From the NCBI RefSeq assembly GCF_002081715.1, contig NZ_MUKP01000003.1:124001-188000 (forward strand): a DNA stretch of 64,000 nucleotides. Reading direction: 5' to 3'. The notes beneath the pieces were generated by a model. It did not search any database, was not told the DNA's origin, and saw only the letters and a list, made by a program, of their open reading frames with translations. The translations under genes and the position numbers were made by a program. This DNA is from Nocardia donostiensis. Its GTDB lineage: Bacteria > Actinomycetota > Actinomycetes > Mycobacteriales > Mycobacteriaceae. Below are positions 46,433-55,620 of the stretch, piece after piece (position 1 is the stretch's first letter; the number at the start of each line of letters is the position of its first letter).

Positions 46433-48232
46433 ATGGAACGCGACGGGCGACGTGTGCGGGAGCGCAAAAGACACGGTAGGCATTACACACCCGCCGAGTT
46501 GGCGCGGTTCTTGGCCGCCCGCGCCGTCGCGTATCTGCCGGAGCGGGCGTCGCTGCGGGTGCTCGACCCGGCATGCGGAGACGGGGAATTGCTGTTCGCG
46601 GTCCACGGCGAAATCGCCGCACGACGGCCGAGCGCCGTAATCGAATTGGTGGGTTACGACCTGGACCCGGCGGCCTTGGATATCGCACGAGGCCGCGGCG
46701 TCGCGCTCGGTATCGACGTGATGTGGCGGGAAGCGAACTTCCTGGCCGAATGCGGTGAGCTGCCCGACGCCGGTTTCGATGCGGTGCTCGCCAACCCGCC
46801 GTATGTGCGTGCCCAGCAGCTGGGTGGGCCCGCAGCGCAGGAACTGAGCAGGCAATTCGGGTTGCGTGGCCGCATCGATCTGACCCACCCGTTCGTCGCT
46901 GCTCTCCCACGCCTGATGTGTTCGGGCGGGGTGCTCGGGCTGTTGTGTGCGAACCGTTTCCTCACGACCATCGCGGGCGCGAACCTGCGGGCGGTCCTGT
47001 TGAACGAACTGACGCCGGTGGAACTGTACGACCTGGGCGACACCCGGTTGTTCGACGCGACCGTACTGCCCGCGATCACCATCGCGACCCGGACCCGGAT
47101 CCCCATCGGCTGCCGGTATGTGTCCGTCTATCAGGTCATCGGTGATCAGGTACCGGCCGGCGCGGCGAACAAGGCGCGCTCGAGTTCCGCAGCGGATGGA
47201 CCGGTGCTCGCCGGTGACCTCTCAGCCGAGGGCAGAGGCCGGGCCGGTAATCGGGGCAGTGCTCTTTTCCGGGCGCTCGCCGACGCACAGGATGCGGTGG
47301 TCGAGCACCGGGGCCGCAGCTTCGCTGTCGAAGTGGGCTTATTGGATCCGGAGTGTGCGGACGCCGGTTCGGATCCGGGCGCTGTGCGGGCGGTGGGATG
47401 GCAGAACGGGCGCAGTGTATGGCGGATGTCGCGGGATGGCCGGGATGCCTGGCTGGCTCGGGTGCGGGATGCCACCTGGCGGACCTTCGGGGACGTGGCG
47501 CGGATCAGGGTCGGTATCAAAACCACCGCCGACCGGGTGTTCATCGCTGAGCAGTGGGACGAGGCCGGCCCGGAACCGGAGTTGCTGCACGACCTGATCA
47601 CCCACTATGACCTGCAGCAGTGGCGGATTGTGCGAGCACGCGCCACGCGTGTGCTGTACCCCTACGACATGGCGCAGCCCTGTCGGGTGCCCATCGCACT
47701 GGAGCGTTACCCGCGCGCCGCCGCCTATCTGAACGCGCACCGCGAGACTCTCGCCGCCCGGCAGTACGTCATCGACGCGGGACGCGAATGGTACGAAATA
47801 TGGGTGCCGCAGCGACCCCATCTGTGGCGGGGACCGAAGATCGTTTTCCCCGATATCAGCGAGAGGCCGAAGTTCGCCTTGGACCGAACTGGTGCGGTGG
47901 TGAACGGCGACTGTTACTGGATTCCGCTGGCCGATCTCACCGCCGTTGCAGGCCGTACGGCAGAGGACATCGCGTATCTGCTGATGGGCATAGCGAACTC
48001 GGCCTTGGGCTTGCGATTCTACGATGCCGTCTGCGGCAACCGGCTCTATGCAGGTAGACGGCGTTGGATCACCCAGTATGTGTCCCGGCTACCGCTGCCC
48101 GACCCTGCCACTCCGACTGCCGCCGGGATCGTCGCATGCGTGCGTGACCTCGTCGACCGGGCCGAGCCCGGCGCGGATGCGATGTGCCGGTTGGACGAAC
48201 TCGTATCCGCTGCTTTCACGCTCGATCGGTAA
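46433..48232 (+). CDS. Adenine-N6 DNA methyltransferase, Eco57I/TaqI-like
   Basis: About 599 residues from the ATG at 46433; a TTG 16 codons earlier is possible. The gamma-class amino-methyltransferase order is seen: GRHYTPAELARF, motif I LDPACGDGELLF (residues 44-55), the catalytic NPPY (121-124) and a RIDLTHPFV segment. The C-terminal half holds a TaqI-like target-recognition domain: RIRVGIKTTADRVFI, IVFPDISERPKFAL, GLRFYDAVCGNRLYAGRRRW. It would transfer methyl from S-adenosylmethionine to adenine. No PD-(D/E)xK nuclease region precedes the methyltransferase and no restriction gene is adjacent, so it is probably solitary. It sits between two conserved blocks and breaks their synteny, which suggests insertion. 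Confidence 0.87.
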   Translation: MERDGRRVRERKRHGRHYTPAELARFLAARAVAYLPERASLRVLDPACGDGELLFAVHGEIAARRPSAVIELVGYDLDPAALDIARGRGVALGIDVMWREANFLAECGELPDAGFDAVLANPPYVRAQQLGGPAAQELSRQFGLRGRIDLTHPFVAALPRLMCSGGVLGLLCANRFLTTIAGANLRAVLLNELTPVELYDLGDTRLFDATVLPAITIATRTRIPIGCRYVSVYQVIGDQVPAGAANKARSSSAADGPVLAGDLSAEGRGRAGNRGSALFRALADAQDAVVEHRGRSFAVEVGLLDPECADAGSDPGAVRAVGWQNGRSVWRMSRDGRDAWLARVRDATWRTFGDVARIRVGIKTTADRVFIAEQWDEAGPEPELLHDLITHYDLQQWRIVRARATRVLYPYDMAQPCRVPIALERYPRAAAYLNAHRETLAARQYVIDAGREWYEIWVPQRPHLWRGPKIVFPDISERPKFALDRTGAVVNGDCYWIPLADLTAVAGRTAEDIAYLLMGIANSALGLRFYDAVCGNRLYAGRRRWITQYVSRLPLPDPATPTAAGIVACVRDLVDRAEPGADAMCRLDELVSAAFTLDR

Positions 48233-48407
48233 GTCCAGTTCGGCCATTTCGCGTTCGATCGCGTTGGCTGCGAAATCTACACCACAGGAACGTAATTCAT
48301 GAACACGTCGATGTAGTGCTTCCACCCCGCCCGGCTGGGCGGCGATATCGGCGAGGCTGATCCGGCCATTCGCCCGGCGCATACTGGGCTGCTCGTACGC
48401 CACCGTC
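48089..48407 (-). CDS. Hypothetical protein overlapping the methyltransferase 3' end
   Basis: About 105 residues from the ATG at 48407. The first ~60 residues (MRRANGRISLADIAAQ, EALHRRVHELRSCGVDFAAN, AIEREMAELDLPIE) read like a real helical protein. The last ~45 overlap the methyltransferase on the other strand by 144 nt and are less protein-like. A GGAGG is present but only 1 nt from the ATG, so another start or a leaderless form is possible. I recognise no family. It may be a small partner or antagonist of the methyltransferase, or a chance frame. Confidence 0.38.
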
Positions 48408-48569
48408 ATACCTCCTGCTTGCACGCATACGCGCCCGCGGTCCATGCGAGCTCACCACAGCGCTACAAGCCGCACGGCAACCGTGTCGGCAGGAGAACCC
48501 GGCGAGCCGGGCACGCTTTTCCCAGATTAACAGCCAGCCCTACTGGACGCTTGACCAAGGAGGTGGGGA

Positions 48570-49085
48570 TCACACCTCCTTGGCGGAGCGGTGGCTGCTC
48601 ATGTGGTGTAGATATACCGCGCTGTTGAGCCGGATCCCGTTCTGCTGGTCCTCGCTCAGCTCCCGCCGCACCTTGCCTGGCACCCCCGCGACCAGCGAAC
48701 CGGGCGGGATCTGCGCGCCCTCCGGGATCAGCGCATTGGCCGCGATCAGGCTCCCCGCGCCGATGACCGCGCCGTTCAGCACTGTGGCGCCCATACCGAC
48801 CAGCACATCGTCACCGACGGTGCAGCCGTGCAGGATGGCGTTATGACCCACCGAAACGCCGGCGCCCACCGTGAGCGGGAAGCCAGGATCGGCGTGCAGC
48901 ACGCATCCGTCCTGGATATTGCTGCGCGCGCCGATGGTGATCTGGTCGCTGTCGCCGCGGAGTACCGCATTGTACCAGATGCTCACCTCGGCCTCGAGCT
49001 TGACGCGCCCGATCACGGTCGCGGTAGGCGCGAGCCACGCGGCCTCGTCGATCTCCGGCTGGTACCCGTTGACTTCGATCCTCAT
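48570..49085 (-). CDS. Gamma-carbonic-anhydrase-like hexapeptide protein
   Basis: 171 residues from the ATG at 49085. Left-handed beta-helix repeats run through most of the protein (TATVIGRVKLEAEVSIWYNA, IGARSNIQDGCVLHAD, VGDDVLVGMGATVLNGAVIG). The three histidines expected for the zinc site of gamma carbonic anhydrases are present in VLHADPG, VGHNAILHG. A C-terminal helix follows (LSEDQQNGIRLNSAVYLHHM). Such proteins form trimers; some hydrate CO2 and others bind zinc without activity. It diverges from the alanine dehydrogenase gene, 106 nt apart. Confidence 0.92.
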   Translation of the reverse strand: MRIEVNGYQPEIDEAAWLAPTATVIGRVKLEAEVSIWYNAVLRGDSDQITIGARSNIQDGCVLHADPGFPLTVGAGVSVGHNAILHGCTVGDDVLVGMGATVLNGAVIGAGSLIAANALIPEGAQIPPGSLVAGVPGKVRRELSEDQQNGIRLNSAVYLHHMSSHRSAKEV

Positions 49086-49191
49086 ACAGAGGAACTTAGC
49101 TCGCCGGGAACCGGGCAGGCCCCGCGGGAACCGGCCGACCCGCACGAAACGGGTTCGTGACGCGGCCGATGCCGTCGACCACGATGGGATC

Positions 49192-50295
49192 ATGAGAATC
49201 GCGGTTCCGCGGGAAGTCAAGGAACAGGAGTTCCGGGTGGCGCTCACCCCCGCCGGTGCGGGGGAACTCGCAGGTCGCGGGCATCAGGTGCTGGTGGAGG
49301 CCGGAGCCGGGGTTGGATCGGGATTCACCGACGCCGAATACCGGGTGGCGGGGGCGGTGCTCGTACCGGACGCGGAGACGGTGTGGCGGGAGGGGGAGCT
49401 GGTATTGAAGGTGAAGGAGCCCGTCGCCGAGGAGTACCCGAGGATGCGGGACGGGCAGGTGCTGTTCACTTTCCTGCATCTGGCCGCCTCACGGGAATGT
49501 ACCGAGGCCATCCTGGACGCGGGAGTGACCGCGGTCGCCTATGAGGCGGTGCGTACCCCGAACGGTGCGTTGCCGCTGCTCGCGCCGATGAGCGAAGTCG
49601 CGGGAAAGCTCGCCCCGCAGGTCGGCGCCTATCACCTGATGGCACCGTTCGGCGGCTCCGGAGTGCTGCTCGGTGGGGTGCCCGGCGTGCGCCGAGCCGA
49701 TGTGGTGGTACTCGGCGGCGGGGTCGCCGGGACCAACGCGGCGGCGGTCGCGGCCGGAATGGGCGCGCGGGTGAGCGTGCTGGACACCAACCCGGTCCGG
49801 CTACGCGAACTGGAGGCCCGGTTTCACGGCCGGATCACCACCCTCGCCTCGAACGCCACCGACATCGAGCATGCGGTCACCGCCGCCGACTTGGTCATCG
49901 GCTCGGTGCTGGTACCAGGGGCGCGGGCACCGAAACTGGTTTCCGACGAACTGGTCGCCCGGATGCGGACCGGTTCGGTGCTGGTCGACGTGGCGATCGA
50001 CCAGGGTGGTTGTTTCGCGGGTTCGCGGCCGACCACCCACGCCGACCCCACCTTCCGGGTGGCTGGCTCGGTGTTCTACTGCGTGCCGAATATGCCCGGT
50101 GCGGTCCCGCACACCGCCACCGTCGCGCTCACCAACGCCACCCTTCCCTATGTCCGGCAGATCGCCGCTGAAGGATGGGCGGCCGCCGCGGCGGCAGACC
50201 CCGCGCTTGCCCGGGGGTTGACTGCCGCCGACGGGAAGCTGTGCTCGGCGGAGGTCGCAGCAGCCCACGGGTATCCGCCACCGGTCACCGGCTGA
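49192..50295 (+). CDS. ald: Alanine dehydrogenase
   Basis: 367 residues from the ATG at 49192. The N-terminal catalytic domain begins RIAVPREVKEQEFRVALTPA, followed by LVLKVKEPVAEEY, TFLHLAA and VAYEAV. The NAD-binding Rossmann fold is VVVLGGGVAGTNAAAVAAGM, and SVFYCVPNMPGAVPHTAT is the conserved substrate segment. Length and order match bacterial alanine dehydrogenases (~371 residues), which interconvert alanine and pyruvate with NAD and ammonia. It is convergent with the ECF sigma gene (3 nt apart), so both probably share a terminator. Confidence 0.95.
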   Translation: MRIAVPREVKEQEFRVALTPAGAGELAGRGHQVLVEAGAGVGSGFTDAEYRVAGAVLVPDAETVWREGELVLKVKEPVAEEYPRMRDGQVLFTFLHLAASRECTEAILDAGVTAVAYEAVRTPNGALPLLAPMSEVAGKLAPQVGAYHLMAPFGGSGVLLGGVPGVRRADVVVLGGGVAGTNAAAVAAGMGARVSVLDTNPVRLRELEARFHGRITTLASNATDIEHAVTAADLVIGSVLVPGARAPKLVSDELVARMRTGSVLVDVAIDQGGCFAGSRPTTHADPTFRVAGSVFYCVPNMPGAVPHTATVALTNATLPYVRQIAAEGWAAAAAADPALARGLTAADGKLCSAEVAAAHGYPPPVTG

Positions 50296-50298
50296 GCT

Positions 50299-51303
50299 CT
50301 ACTCGACCTGCTGCCCAGGATCGCCCATCCTCCAGTCCGGTTCGCCGTCGAGGGGCAGGTCGTGCAGTTTGTCGGGGTTGCGGACGACATCGATGGCGAC
50401 GATGCGCCCCCCGTCTACCGTAAAGGAGAAGACACCGGGATATTTGCCGTCGAAAACCAGCAGGCCAGCAGTGCCGTTGACCTTGACGCCGCGGCCCCAC
50501 CCGTTGACCGCCGACGGGGCGTGATACCAGCCGAGCATCAGTTTCGCGATGATTTCCGCACCGCTGATGGGTTTGCGGATGGAGGGGACCTTGCCGCCGC
50601 CGTCCGCGGTCAGGGTCACGTTGGCGTCGAGCAGGCCGAGCAGGGCATTCAGGTCGCCGGAGCGCCATGCCACCGCGAACGCGGAGACAACCTTTTCGTG
50701 TTCATCGGGTGAAGCCGGGAAACGGGGCGTGCCGTGCTCGACGTGTTTGCGGGCGCGGGAGGCGAGCTGGCGCACCGCGGCCGGGGTGCGACCGACCACC
50801 TCGGCGACCTCGGGGCCGGACATACCGAACACATCCTGCAGCACGAACGCGGTGCGTTCGGCCGGGGACAGCGATTCCAGTACCACCAGCAGCGCCATGG
50901 TGACCCGCTCATCCTGGGAGATCCGGTCGGCCGGGTCGTCCCACTCCACCACCGCGGGTTCGGGCAACCATTCGCCGACGTACTGTTCGCGACGCACTCG
51001 CGCCGAACCCAGATAATCCAAGGCCAACCGGCCGGTCACGGTGGTCAGCCACGCCCGCAGGTTGTCGATCTCGGCGACGCCACCGGATTCGTGCTGCCGC
51101 TGCAACCGCAGCCACGCCTCCTGCACCACATCGTCGGCGTCGGTCAGACTGCCAAGGGTGCTGTAGGCGAGCCTGCGCAGGTACGGCCGGTGCTCCTCGA
51201 AACGCCTGGCCAGTTCGGCCTGATCGACGACGTCTGGAGAGTCGAGGTGCTCGGTCACTGCGGTACACCGTTCGTTCGTTGCCTGAGGCATCGGGTATGT
51301 CAT
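50299..51303 (-). CDS. sigJ: ECF41-type RNA polymerase sigma factor (SigJ-like)
   Basis: About 334 residues; the start is uncertain (ATG 51303, ATG 51291 or GTG 51258, none with a clear ribosome site). The sigma2 and sigma4 regions are YSTLGSLTDADDVVQEAWLR and FVLQDVFGMSGPEVAEVVGR, TPAAVRQLASRARKHV. The linker has WLPEP. A SnoaL-like C-terminal extension carries DGGGKVPSIRKP and RNPDKLHDL, which are the signature elements of the ECF41 group; M. tuberculosis SigJ belongs to that group. In this group the extension takes the place of an anti-sigma factor. ECF41 genes are usually next to an oxidoreductase/decarboxylase gene, and none is adjacent here. Confidence 0.92.
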   Translation of the reverse strand: MTYPMPQATNERCTAVTEHLDSPDVVDQAELARRFEEHRPYLRRLAYSTLGSLTDADDVVQEAWLRLQRQHESGGVAEIDNLRAWLTTVTGRLALDYLGSARVRREQYVGEWLPEPAVVEWDDPADRISQDERVTMALLVVLESLSPAERTAFVLQDVFGMSGPEVAEVVGRTPAAVRQLASRARKHVEHGTPRFPASPDEHEKVVSAFAVAWRSGDLNALLGLLDANVTLTADGGGKVPSIRKPISGAEIIAKLMLGWYHAPSAVNGWGRGVKVNGTAGLLVFDGKYPGVFSFTVDGGRIVAIDVVRNPDKLHDLPLDGEPDWRMGDPGQQVE

Positions 51304-51513
51304 CGAGATGACGAGACGGGCGGGGCGAGTGTGACATCCAGGCGGCACTCGTCCAGCGACCATCACGCCATCCTCTTCGGATTGTCCCCCGTCGGTGAGG
51401 GGAGTGGCGAACCCCGAGCGTACGCAGAGGCGCGGGTTCTGCTGCTCGGGGCAGGAAGCGATTCGGACGTGGCGCCTGGAACGACGCGGATCGGGCGCGG
51501 TTAGTCTCGGCGG

Positions 51514-52443
51514 GTGCGTAGGAGTAGTAGAACGGCCACCGGGTTGCTGCTGGGATTCGCGGTGGATCGGGTGCTGGGTGACCCGCGGCGGTGGCATCCG
51601 GTTGCCGGGTTCGGTTCGATGGCACTCGCTGTCGAGACGGTGACCTACGCTGATCGCCGGGCCGCAGGAGTGGTGCATGAACTGCTGCTCGTCGGTTCGG
51701 TTGCCGGGGCGGGGGCGGTGCTGCGGGGGCGCGGGATACTGCCGGTGGCGTTGGCGACATGGACGGTGCTGGGCGGGCAGAGTCTGGTGCGGACCGGGCG
51801 GGATATGGCCGACCGGCTCGAGGCCGGTGATCTGGACGGAGCCCGTGCGCTGCTGCCGTCACTGTGCGGGCGCGACCCCGCAGCCCTCGACGCCGACGGG
51901 CTGGCGCGGGCAGCGCTGGAATCGATTGCCGAGAACACCTCCGACGCTGCCGTCGCGCCACTGCTGTGGGGTGCGATCGCCGGTGTTCCCGGCCTGCTCG
52001 GATACCGGGCCGTCAACACCCTCGACGCGATGATCGGCTACCGCAACGACCGCTACCACCGCTTCGGCTGGGCCGCCGCCCGCGTCGACGACCTCGCCAA
52101 TCTGGCCCCCGCCCGGCTCACCGGTCTGCTGACCGCCTGCCTTGCGCCCCTGTCCGGTGGCACCCCCGCCCGCGCACTGCGTGTGTGGCGCCGCGATGCC
52201 CGCAACCATCCGAGCCCGAACGCGGGCGTGGTGGAGTCATCCATGGCGGGTGCGCTCGGTATCCGACTCGGCGGCCGCACCGAGTACCGGCACGGCATAG
52301 AACTGAGACCCGTCCTCGGCGACGGCCCGGCACCGACGGTTCCTGATCTGCGGCGTGCGGTGCGCATGTCGGAGGCGGTGCAGTTGGCTGCTGTCACGCT
52401 GGCCGCGGCTGCCGCGGCGCTGATCTCGTGGCCGCAGCGCTGA
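51514..52443 (+). CDS. cobD: Adenosylcobinamide-phosphate synthase
   Basis: 309 residues from GTG 51514. A CobD/CbiB membrane protein of the cobalamin pathway. Diagnostic segments are LLLGFAVDRVLGDPRRWHPV, RAALESIAENTSDAAVAPLL, YRAVNTLDAMIGYRND and NHPSPNAGVVESSMAGALGI. Several hydrophobic helices place it in the membrane. It joins aminopropanol phosphate to adenosylcobyric acid. The nearby aminotransferase gene cobC, in the same block, is the classical companion. It diverges from the ECF sigma gene and converges with SURF1. Confidence 0.95.
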   Translation: MRRSSRTATGLLLGFAVDRVLGDPRRWHPVAGFGSMALAVETVTYADRRAAGVVHELLLVGSVAGAGAVLRGRGILPVALATWTVLGGQSLVRTGRDMADRLEAGDLDGARALLPSLCGRDPAALDADGLARAALESIAENTSDAAVAPLLWGAIAGVPGLLGYRAVNTLDAMIGYRNDRYHRFGWAAARVDDLANLAPARLTGLLTACLAPLSGGTPARALRVWRRDARNHPSPNAGVVESSMAGALGIRLGGRTEYRHGIELRPVLGDGPAPTVPDLRRAVRMSEAVQLAAVTLAAAAAALISWPQR

Positions 52444-52578
52444 CGTCTGTACCTGGAAGCCCTGTGGCGGTCTTGCCTCCCAGCGCAGCTGCCCGGCCTG
52501 CTGTTGGCCCATTCGGGACTCTGGCCGGCACAAATCCTGGGCGGCGGCCGGTGCCGGTGGACGTGGTGGTCGCGTGCG

Positions 52579-53448
52579 TTATTTGCGGGTGCGGCCGTAG
52601 CGGTCGGCGAGGCGGTCCTCGGCCGCGACCGGGGTCGGAGGGGTTTCCGGTTCCGTCGGTGCGGGTTCGGTAGGGGGCGGCGCTTGTTCGGTGCGGTTCT
52701 TACGGCGTTCCTTGATTTCGGCATAGACGAAATAGCCGAGGCCGAGCGGGGCCATGACGCCGAAAGCCAGCCACTGCAAGCCATAGGACAGGTAGGGGCC
52801 CGCGTCGAGTTGGGGAAGCGGGGTGGGAGTGAAAGCGCCGGGCTGATCCTCACCGAGCTGCAGATAGCCGCCTCGGCCACCGGTGGGGACCGGGGTCAGC
52901 GGGAGATCGAGCACGCTGGTTTCCTGCTCGGTGTCGATCGAATACACCTGCCGGTATCCGTCTTGCACGGTGGGCAGCCGGTCGGGGTTGCTGCCTTCGG
53001 ATGCGCGGATACGGGCTTCGATCCGAAGTGGCCCTGCCGGTGGCGCGGGGACCTGCGGTGGCCGTGCCCCTTCGACGGCGGCCACGAGCCCGCGGTCGAC
53101 CAGCAGGATGCGGCCGTCGGTGAGCTGGAACGCCGCCAGCACCGAATAGCCGGGGGCGCCATCGAGGTGACGCAACCGCACCAGCACCGTCGAATCGGCC
53201 ACATAGCTGCCTTCGGCGATCACCCGCCGCCATTCGGTCGGTTCACCGCCGACCTCGTCGAGCACCCCGGTGACGGGAACCGGGTCGGCCTGCACCGAAT
53301 CGGCGATCAACTGGTTGCGTTCGGAGGTGTCGGTGTTCTTGCCGAGCTGCCACGGCGCGAGCACCGAAAAACACAGGTAGGCGAACGCAACGACCACGGC
53401 GGCCAGGATCAGCCAGCCCGGTCGCAGCAGGAACGCTAACCGGCGCAT
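52579..53448 (-). CDS. SURF1-family protein
   Basis: 289 residues. The N-terminal membrane helix (PGWLILAAVVVAFAYLCFSV) is followed by the SURF1 element LAPWQLGKN. The extracellular part has GSYVADSTVLVRLRHLDGAP, FQLTDGRILLVDRGLV and QVYSIDTE. The second span is LSYGLQWLAFGVMAPLGLGY, and a proline-rich cytosolic tail ends the protein. SURF1 proteins help assemble cytochrome c oxidase, probably at heme a insertion. The start codon overlaps the ptpA stop by one base (TGATG), so translation is coupled. The order ptpA-SURF1-cobD matches M. tuberculosis. Confidence 0.92.
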   Translation of the reverse strand: MRRLAFLLRPGWLILAAVVVAFAYLCFSVLAPWQLGKNTDTSERNQLIADSVQADPVPVTGVLDEVGGEPTEWRRVIAEGSYVADSTVLVRLRHLDGAPGYSVLAAFQLTDGRILLVDRGLVAAVEGARPPQVPAPPAGPLRIEARIRASEGSNPDRLPTVQDGYRQVYSIDTEQETSVLDLPLTPVPTGGRGGYLQLGEDQPGAFTPTPLPQLDAGPYLSYGLQWLAFGVMAPLGLGYFVYAEIKERRKNRTEQAPPPTEPAPTEPETPPTPVAAEDRLADRYGRTRK

Positions 53449-53957
53449 CAGACCAGCCCGTCTGCGACCGGTTCGGCGCGGGCGGCGAGCGTGGCCCGCA
53501 CCCAGTCGAGCATGCCTGGGATCGCGGCTTCGATCTGGTTGCGGACCAGGTCGAAATCGGCGGTCGAGCCGTAGTACGGGTCGGGCACGTCGACACCGTC
53601 GGCATCCGGGTCGAAACTGCGCAGCAGGGTGCGGCGCTGGGCCGGGATGCCGAGCACCGCCAGCTCCCGGTCGTGGGTGCGGTCGAGCGCGACGACCAGA
53701 TCGGCGTCGGCGTGCTCGGTACCGAACTTCGCGGCGGTATGCCCGGTCGGGTAACCGTAACGGCGGAGCGTGGAATCGGTGCGTGGGTCGGCGTCGCCGC
53801 CCACATGCCAGCCGGTGGTGCCCGCGCTGCTCACCCGCACCTTGTTGGCCAGACCGGCCCGGTACAGGTGTGACGCGAAAATTTTCTCGGCCATAGGGGA
53901 TCGGCAGATATTGCCGGTACAGACGAACGAAATATGCAGCTCACCCACGCCGACCAT
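53448..53957 (-). CDS. ptpA: Low-molecular-weight protein tyrosine phosphatase
   Basis: 169 residues from the ATG at 53957 (GTG 53948 is possible). The P-loop is C13-TGNICR-S (Cys13, Arg19) near the N-terminus, and the general acid lies in VPDPYYGSTADFDLV. Other family parts are VSSAGTTGWHVGGDADPR and LVVALDRTHDREL. It removes phosphate from tyrosine. In mycobacteria PtpA is secreted into host cells, but no signal peptide is seen here either. The kinase gene ptkA, which precedes ptpA in M. tuberculosis, is missing; cobC is the divergent neighbour. Confidence 0.95.
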   Translation of the reverse strand: MVGVGELHISFVCTGNICRSPMAEKIFASHLYRAGLANKVRVSSAGTTGWHVGGDADPRTDSTLRRYGYPTGHTAAKFGTEHADADLVVALDRTHDRELAVLGIPAQRRTLLRSFDPDADGVDVPDPYYGSTADFDLVRNQIEAAIPGMLDWVRATLAARAEPVADGLV

Positions 53958-54001
53958 TGTGGCCGGTCGCCCGGGCCTGCCGCCACGTAGGGTGTGGTGT
54001 C

Positions 54002-55084
54002 GTGTCCGACACCGTCGATTTCGCCCGGTTACGCCACCACGGCGATGTGGAGGCGCGCCCCGGTCTGCTCGATTTCGCGGTGAATGTGCAGGGCAGTGCG
54101 CCGCCGGAGTGGTTGCGGCAGCGCCTCGCCGCCGGGCTCGCCGACCTGGGCCGTTATCCGAGTGCCGACGACGAGCTGGCGGCTCGCAGCGCGGTCGCGG
54201 CCCGGCACGGGCGAACCGCGGACGAGGTGTTGCCGTTGGCGGGCGGGGCCGAAGGGTTCGCGCTGCTGCCTCGGCTGCAACCCCGGCTGGCGGCGGTGGT
54301 GCATCCGTCGTTCACCGAACCGGAGCTGGCGTTTCGGGAGGCCGGTGTCCCGGTGACTCGCGTGGTGCTGGAACCTCCCTACATCCTGGACCCGGCGCTG
54401 ATCCCCGAGGCCGCCGACCTGGTGGTGCTCGGCAACCCCACCAACCCGACCTCGGTCCTGCACCCCGCCGCCACCCTCCGCGCCCTGCGCCGCCCTGGCC
54501 GGATCGTCGTCGTCGACGAGGCGTTCGCCGACGCCGTTCCCGGTGAACCGGAATCCCTGGCCGCCGGCTCCGCACCCGATGTGCTTGTGCTGCGCAGCCT
54601 CACCAAGACCTGGGCTTTGGCGGGCCTGCGCTGCGGCTACCTCCTCGGACCCGTCCCACTGCTGCAGCGTCTCGCCCGCAGCCGCCCCCACTGGCCACTC
54701 GGCACCCTGCAACTCACCGCCATCACCGCCACCGCCGAGCCGCACGCCGTTGCCGAAGCCGAGGCCCGCGCCCACGACCTCGCCCGCCACCGCGCCCACA
54801 TGATCGAACGACTGACCGCCATCGGAATCGACGTCCACACCCCCGCCGCCGCACCGTTCCTGCTACTGCACCACCCGGCAGGCGCACGGCTGCGCGAACA
54901 CCTGATCGAACAGGGCATCGCCGTCCGCCGCGCCGACACCTTCCCCGGTCTCGGCCCCGACCACCTGCGGGTCGCGGTCCGTCCCGCGGCTGATGTCGAC
55001 CGGCTCGTACACGCGATCCAGACCGCGACAGATGATCTGTCGCTTCCTGTAGTGCCGCTCGGCGAGCGGGCGACCACGGTGTGA
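54002..55084 (+). CDS. cobC: Cobalamin-pathway aminotransferase-like protein (Rv2231c-type CobC)
   Basis: 360 residues from GTG 54002. A fold-type-I PLP enzyme: DFAVNVQGSAPPEWL at the N-terminus, GGAEGFALLPRL, NPTNPTSVLHP, VVDEAFADAVPGEPES and the PLP-binding Lys in SLTKTWALAGLRCGYLLG. This is the histidinol-phosphate aminotransferase-like family that includes L-threonine-phosphate decarboxylase CobC/CobD. Its neighbours are cobD and an alpha-ribazole-phosphatase domain, so a role in making the aminopropanol arm of cobalamin is likely. True substrate specificity is inferred. It diverges from ptpA with a 44-nt gap. Confidence 0.9.
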   Translation: MSDTVDFARLRHHGDVEARPGLLDFAVNVQGSAPPEWLRQRLAAGLADLGRYPSADDELAARSAVAARHGRTADEVLPLAGGAEGFALLPRLQPRLAAVVHPSFTEPELAFREAGVPVTRVVLEPPYILDPALIPEAADLVVLGNPTNPTSVLHPAATLRALRRPGRIVVVDEAFADAVPGEPESLAAGSAPDVLVLRSLTKTWALAGLRCGYLLGPVPLLQRLARSRPHWPLGTLQLTAITATAEPHAVAEAEARAHDLARHRAHMIERLTAIGIDVHTPAAAPFLLLHHPAGARLREHLIEQGIAVRRADTFPGLGPDHLRVAVRPAADVDRLVHAIQTATDDLSLPVVPLGERATTV

Positions 55085-55620
55085 CCGCGTCCGGCGCCGG
55101 GTGGACTCGGTCGGGTGATCGAGGGTGCGCAGAACCAGCGCAGGTGTATAGGAACGGCTCGACGGGGCTCGCTGCCAAGCCGGGGATCGGATCGCTCGTC
55201 ACGTGGCTCGACCGAATGTCGAGGTGAGCGCGGCCTGTCCGGATCGGCCGGGGCGGTGCCCTGGTCGGCGGACGTGGAACGCCAGGCCCATTCCGTGCGG
55301 TGGGCCTGAGCCGCGCGAGTACCTGCTCGCCGAAAGGTCACAAGCCTGAGCTGGGTGGCGACTGCGCGGTTCGGCCCCCTGTGCCGCGGTGGTGTTGTAC
55401 GAACTCGCGGGGGACGGGTCGCGGGTGAGGGTCCGCCGGCGGCTGGGCTCCGTCGGGAACTGCGTGCGCCGGGTAGTGGCGCGATCGAAGTATCGGTCGG
55501 CGACCATGAGCGTGGTGTCGTCGACCAGCACGGATGTCCAGCATGTGTGGTGGTGCGGCCAGGGCGGTGGCGGCATGCAGCATGATGGCTTGGCACGGTT
55601 GCGACGACGGAAGGTGTGCG
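55085..55620. other. Gene-free 536-nt region between cobC and the Nif3 gene
   Basis: Open frames exist on both strands but are low-complexity, Arg-rich and without family resemblance or ribosome sites. I see nothing definite. An AAGGTG precedes the Nif3-like GTG start at its 3' edge. Confidence 0.5.

Noticed and set aside
48419-48628. Short plus-strand frame between the methyltransferase and gamma-CA genes
   Set aside because: No protein-like features, and it overlaps the 3' end of the gamma-carbonic-anhydrase-like gene.
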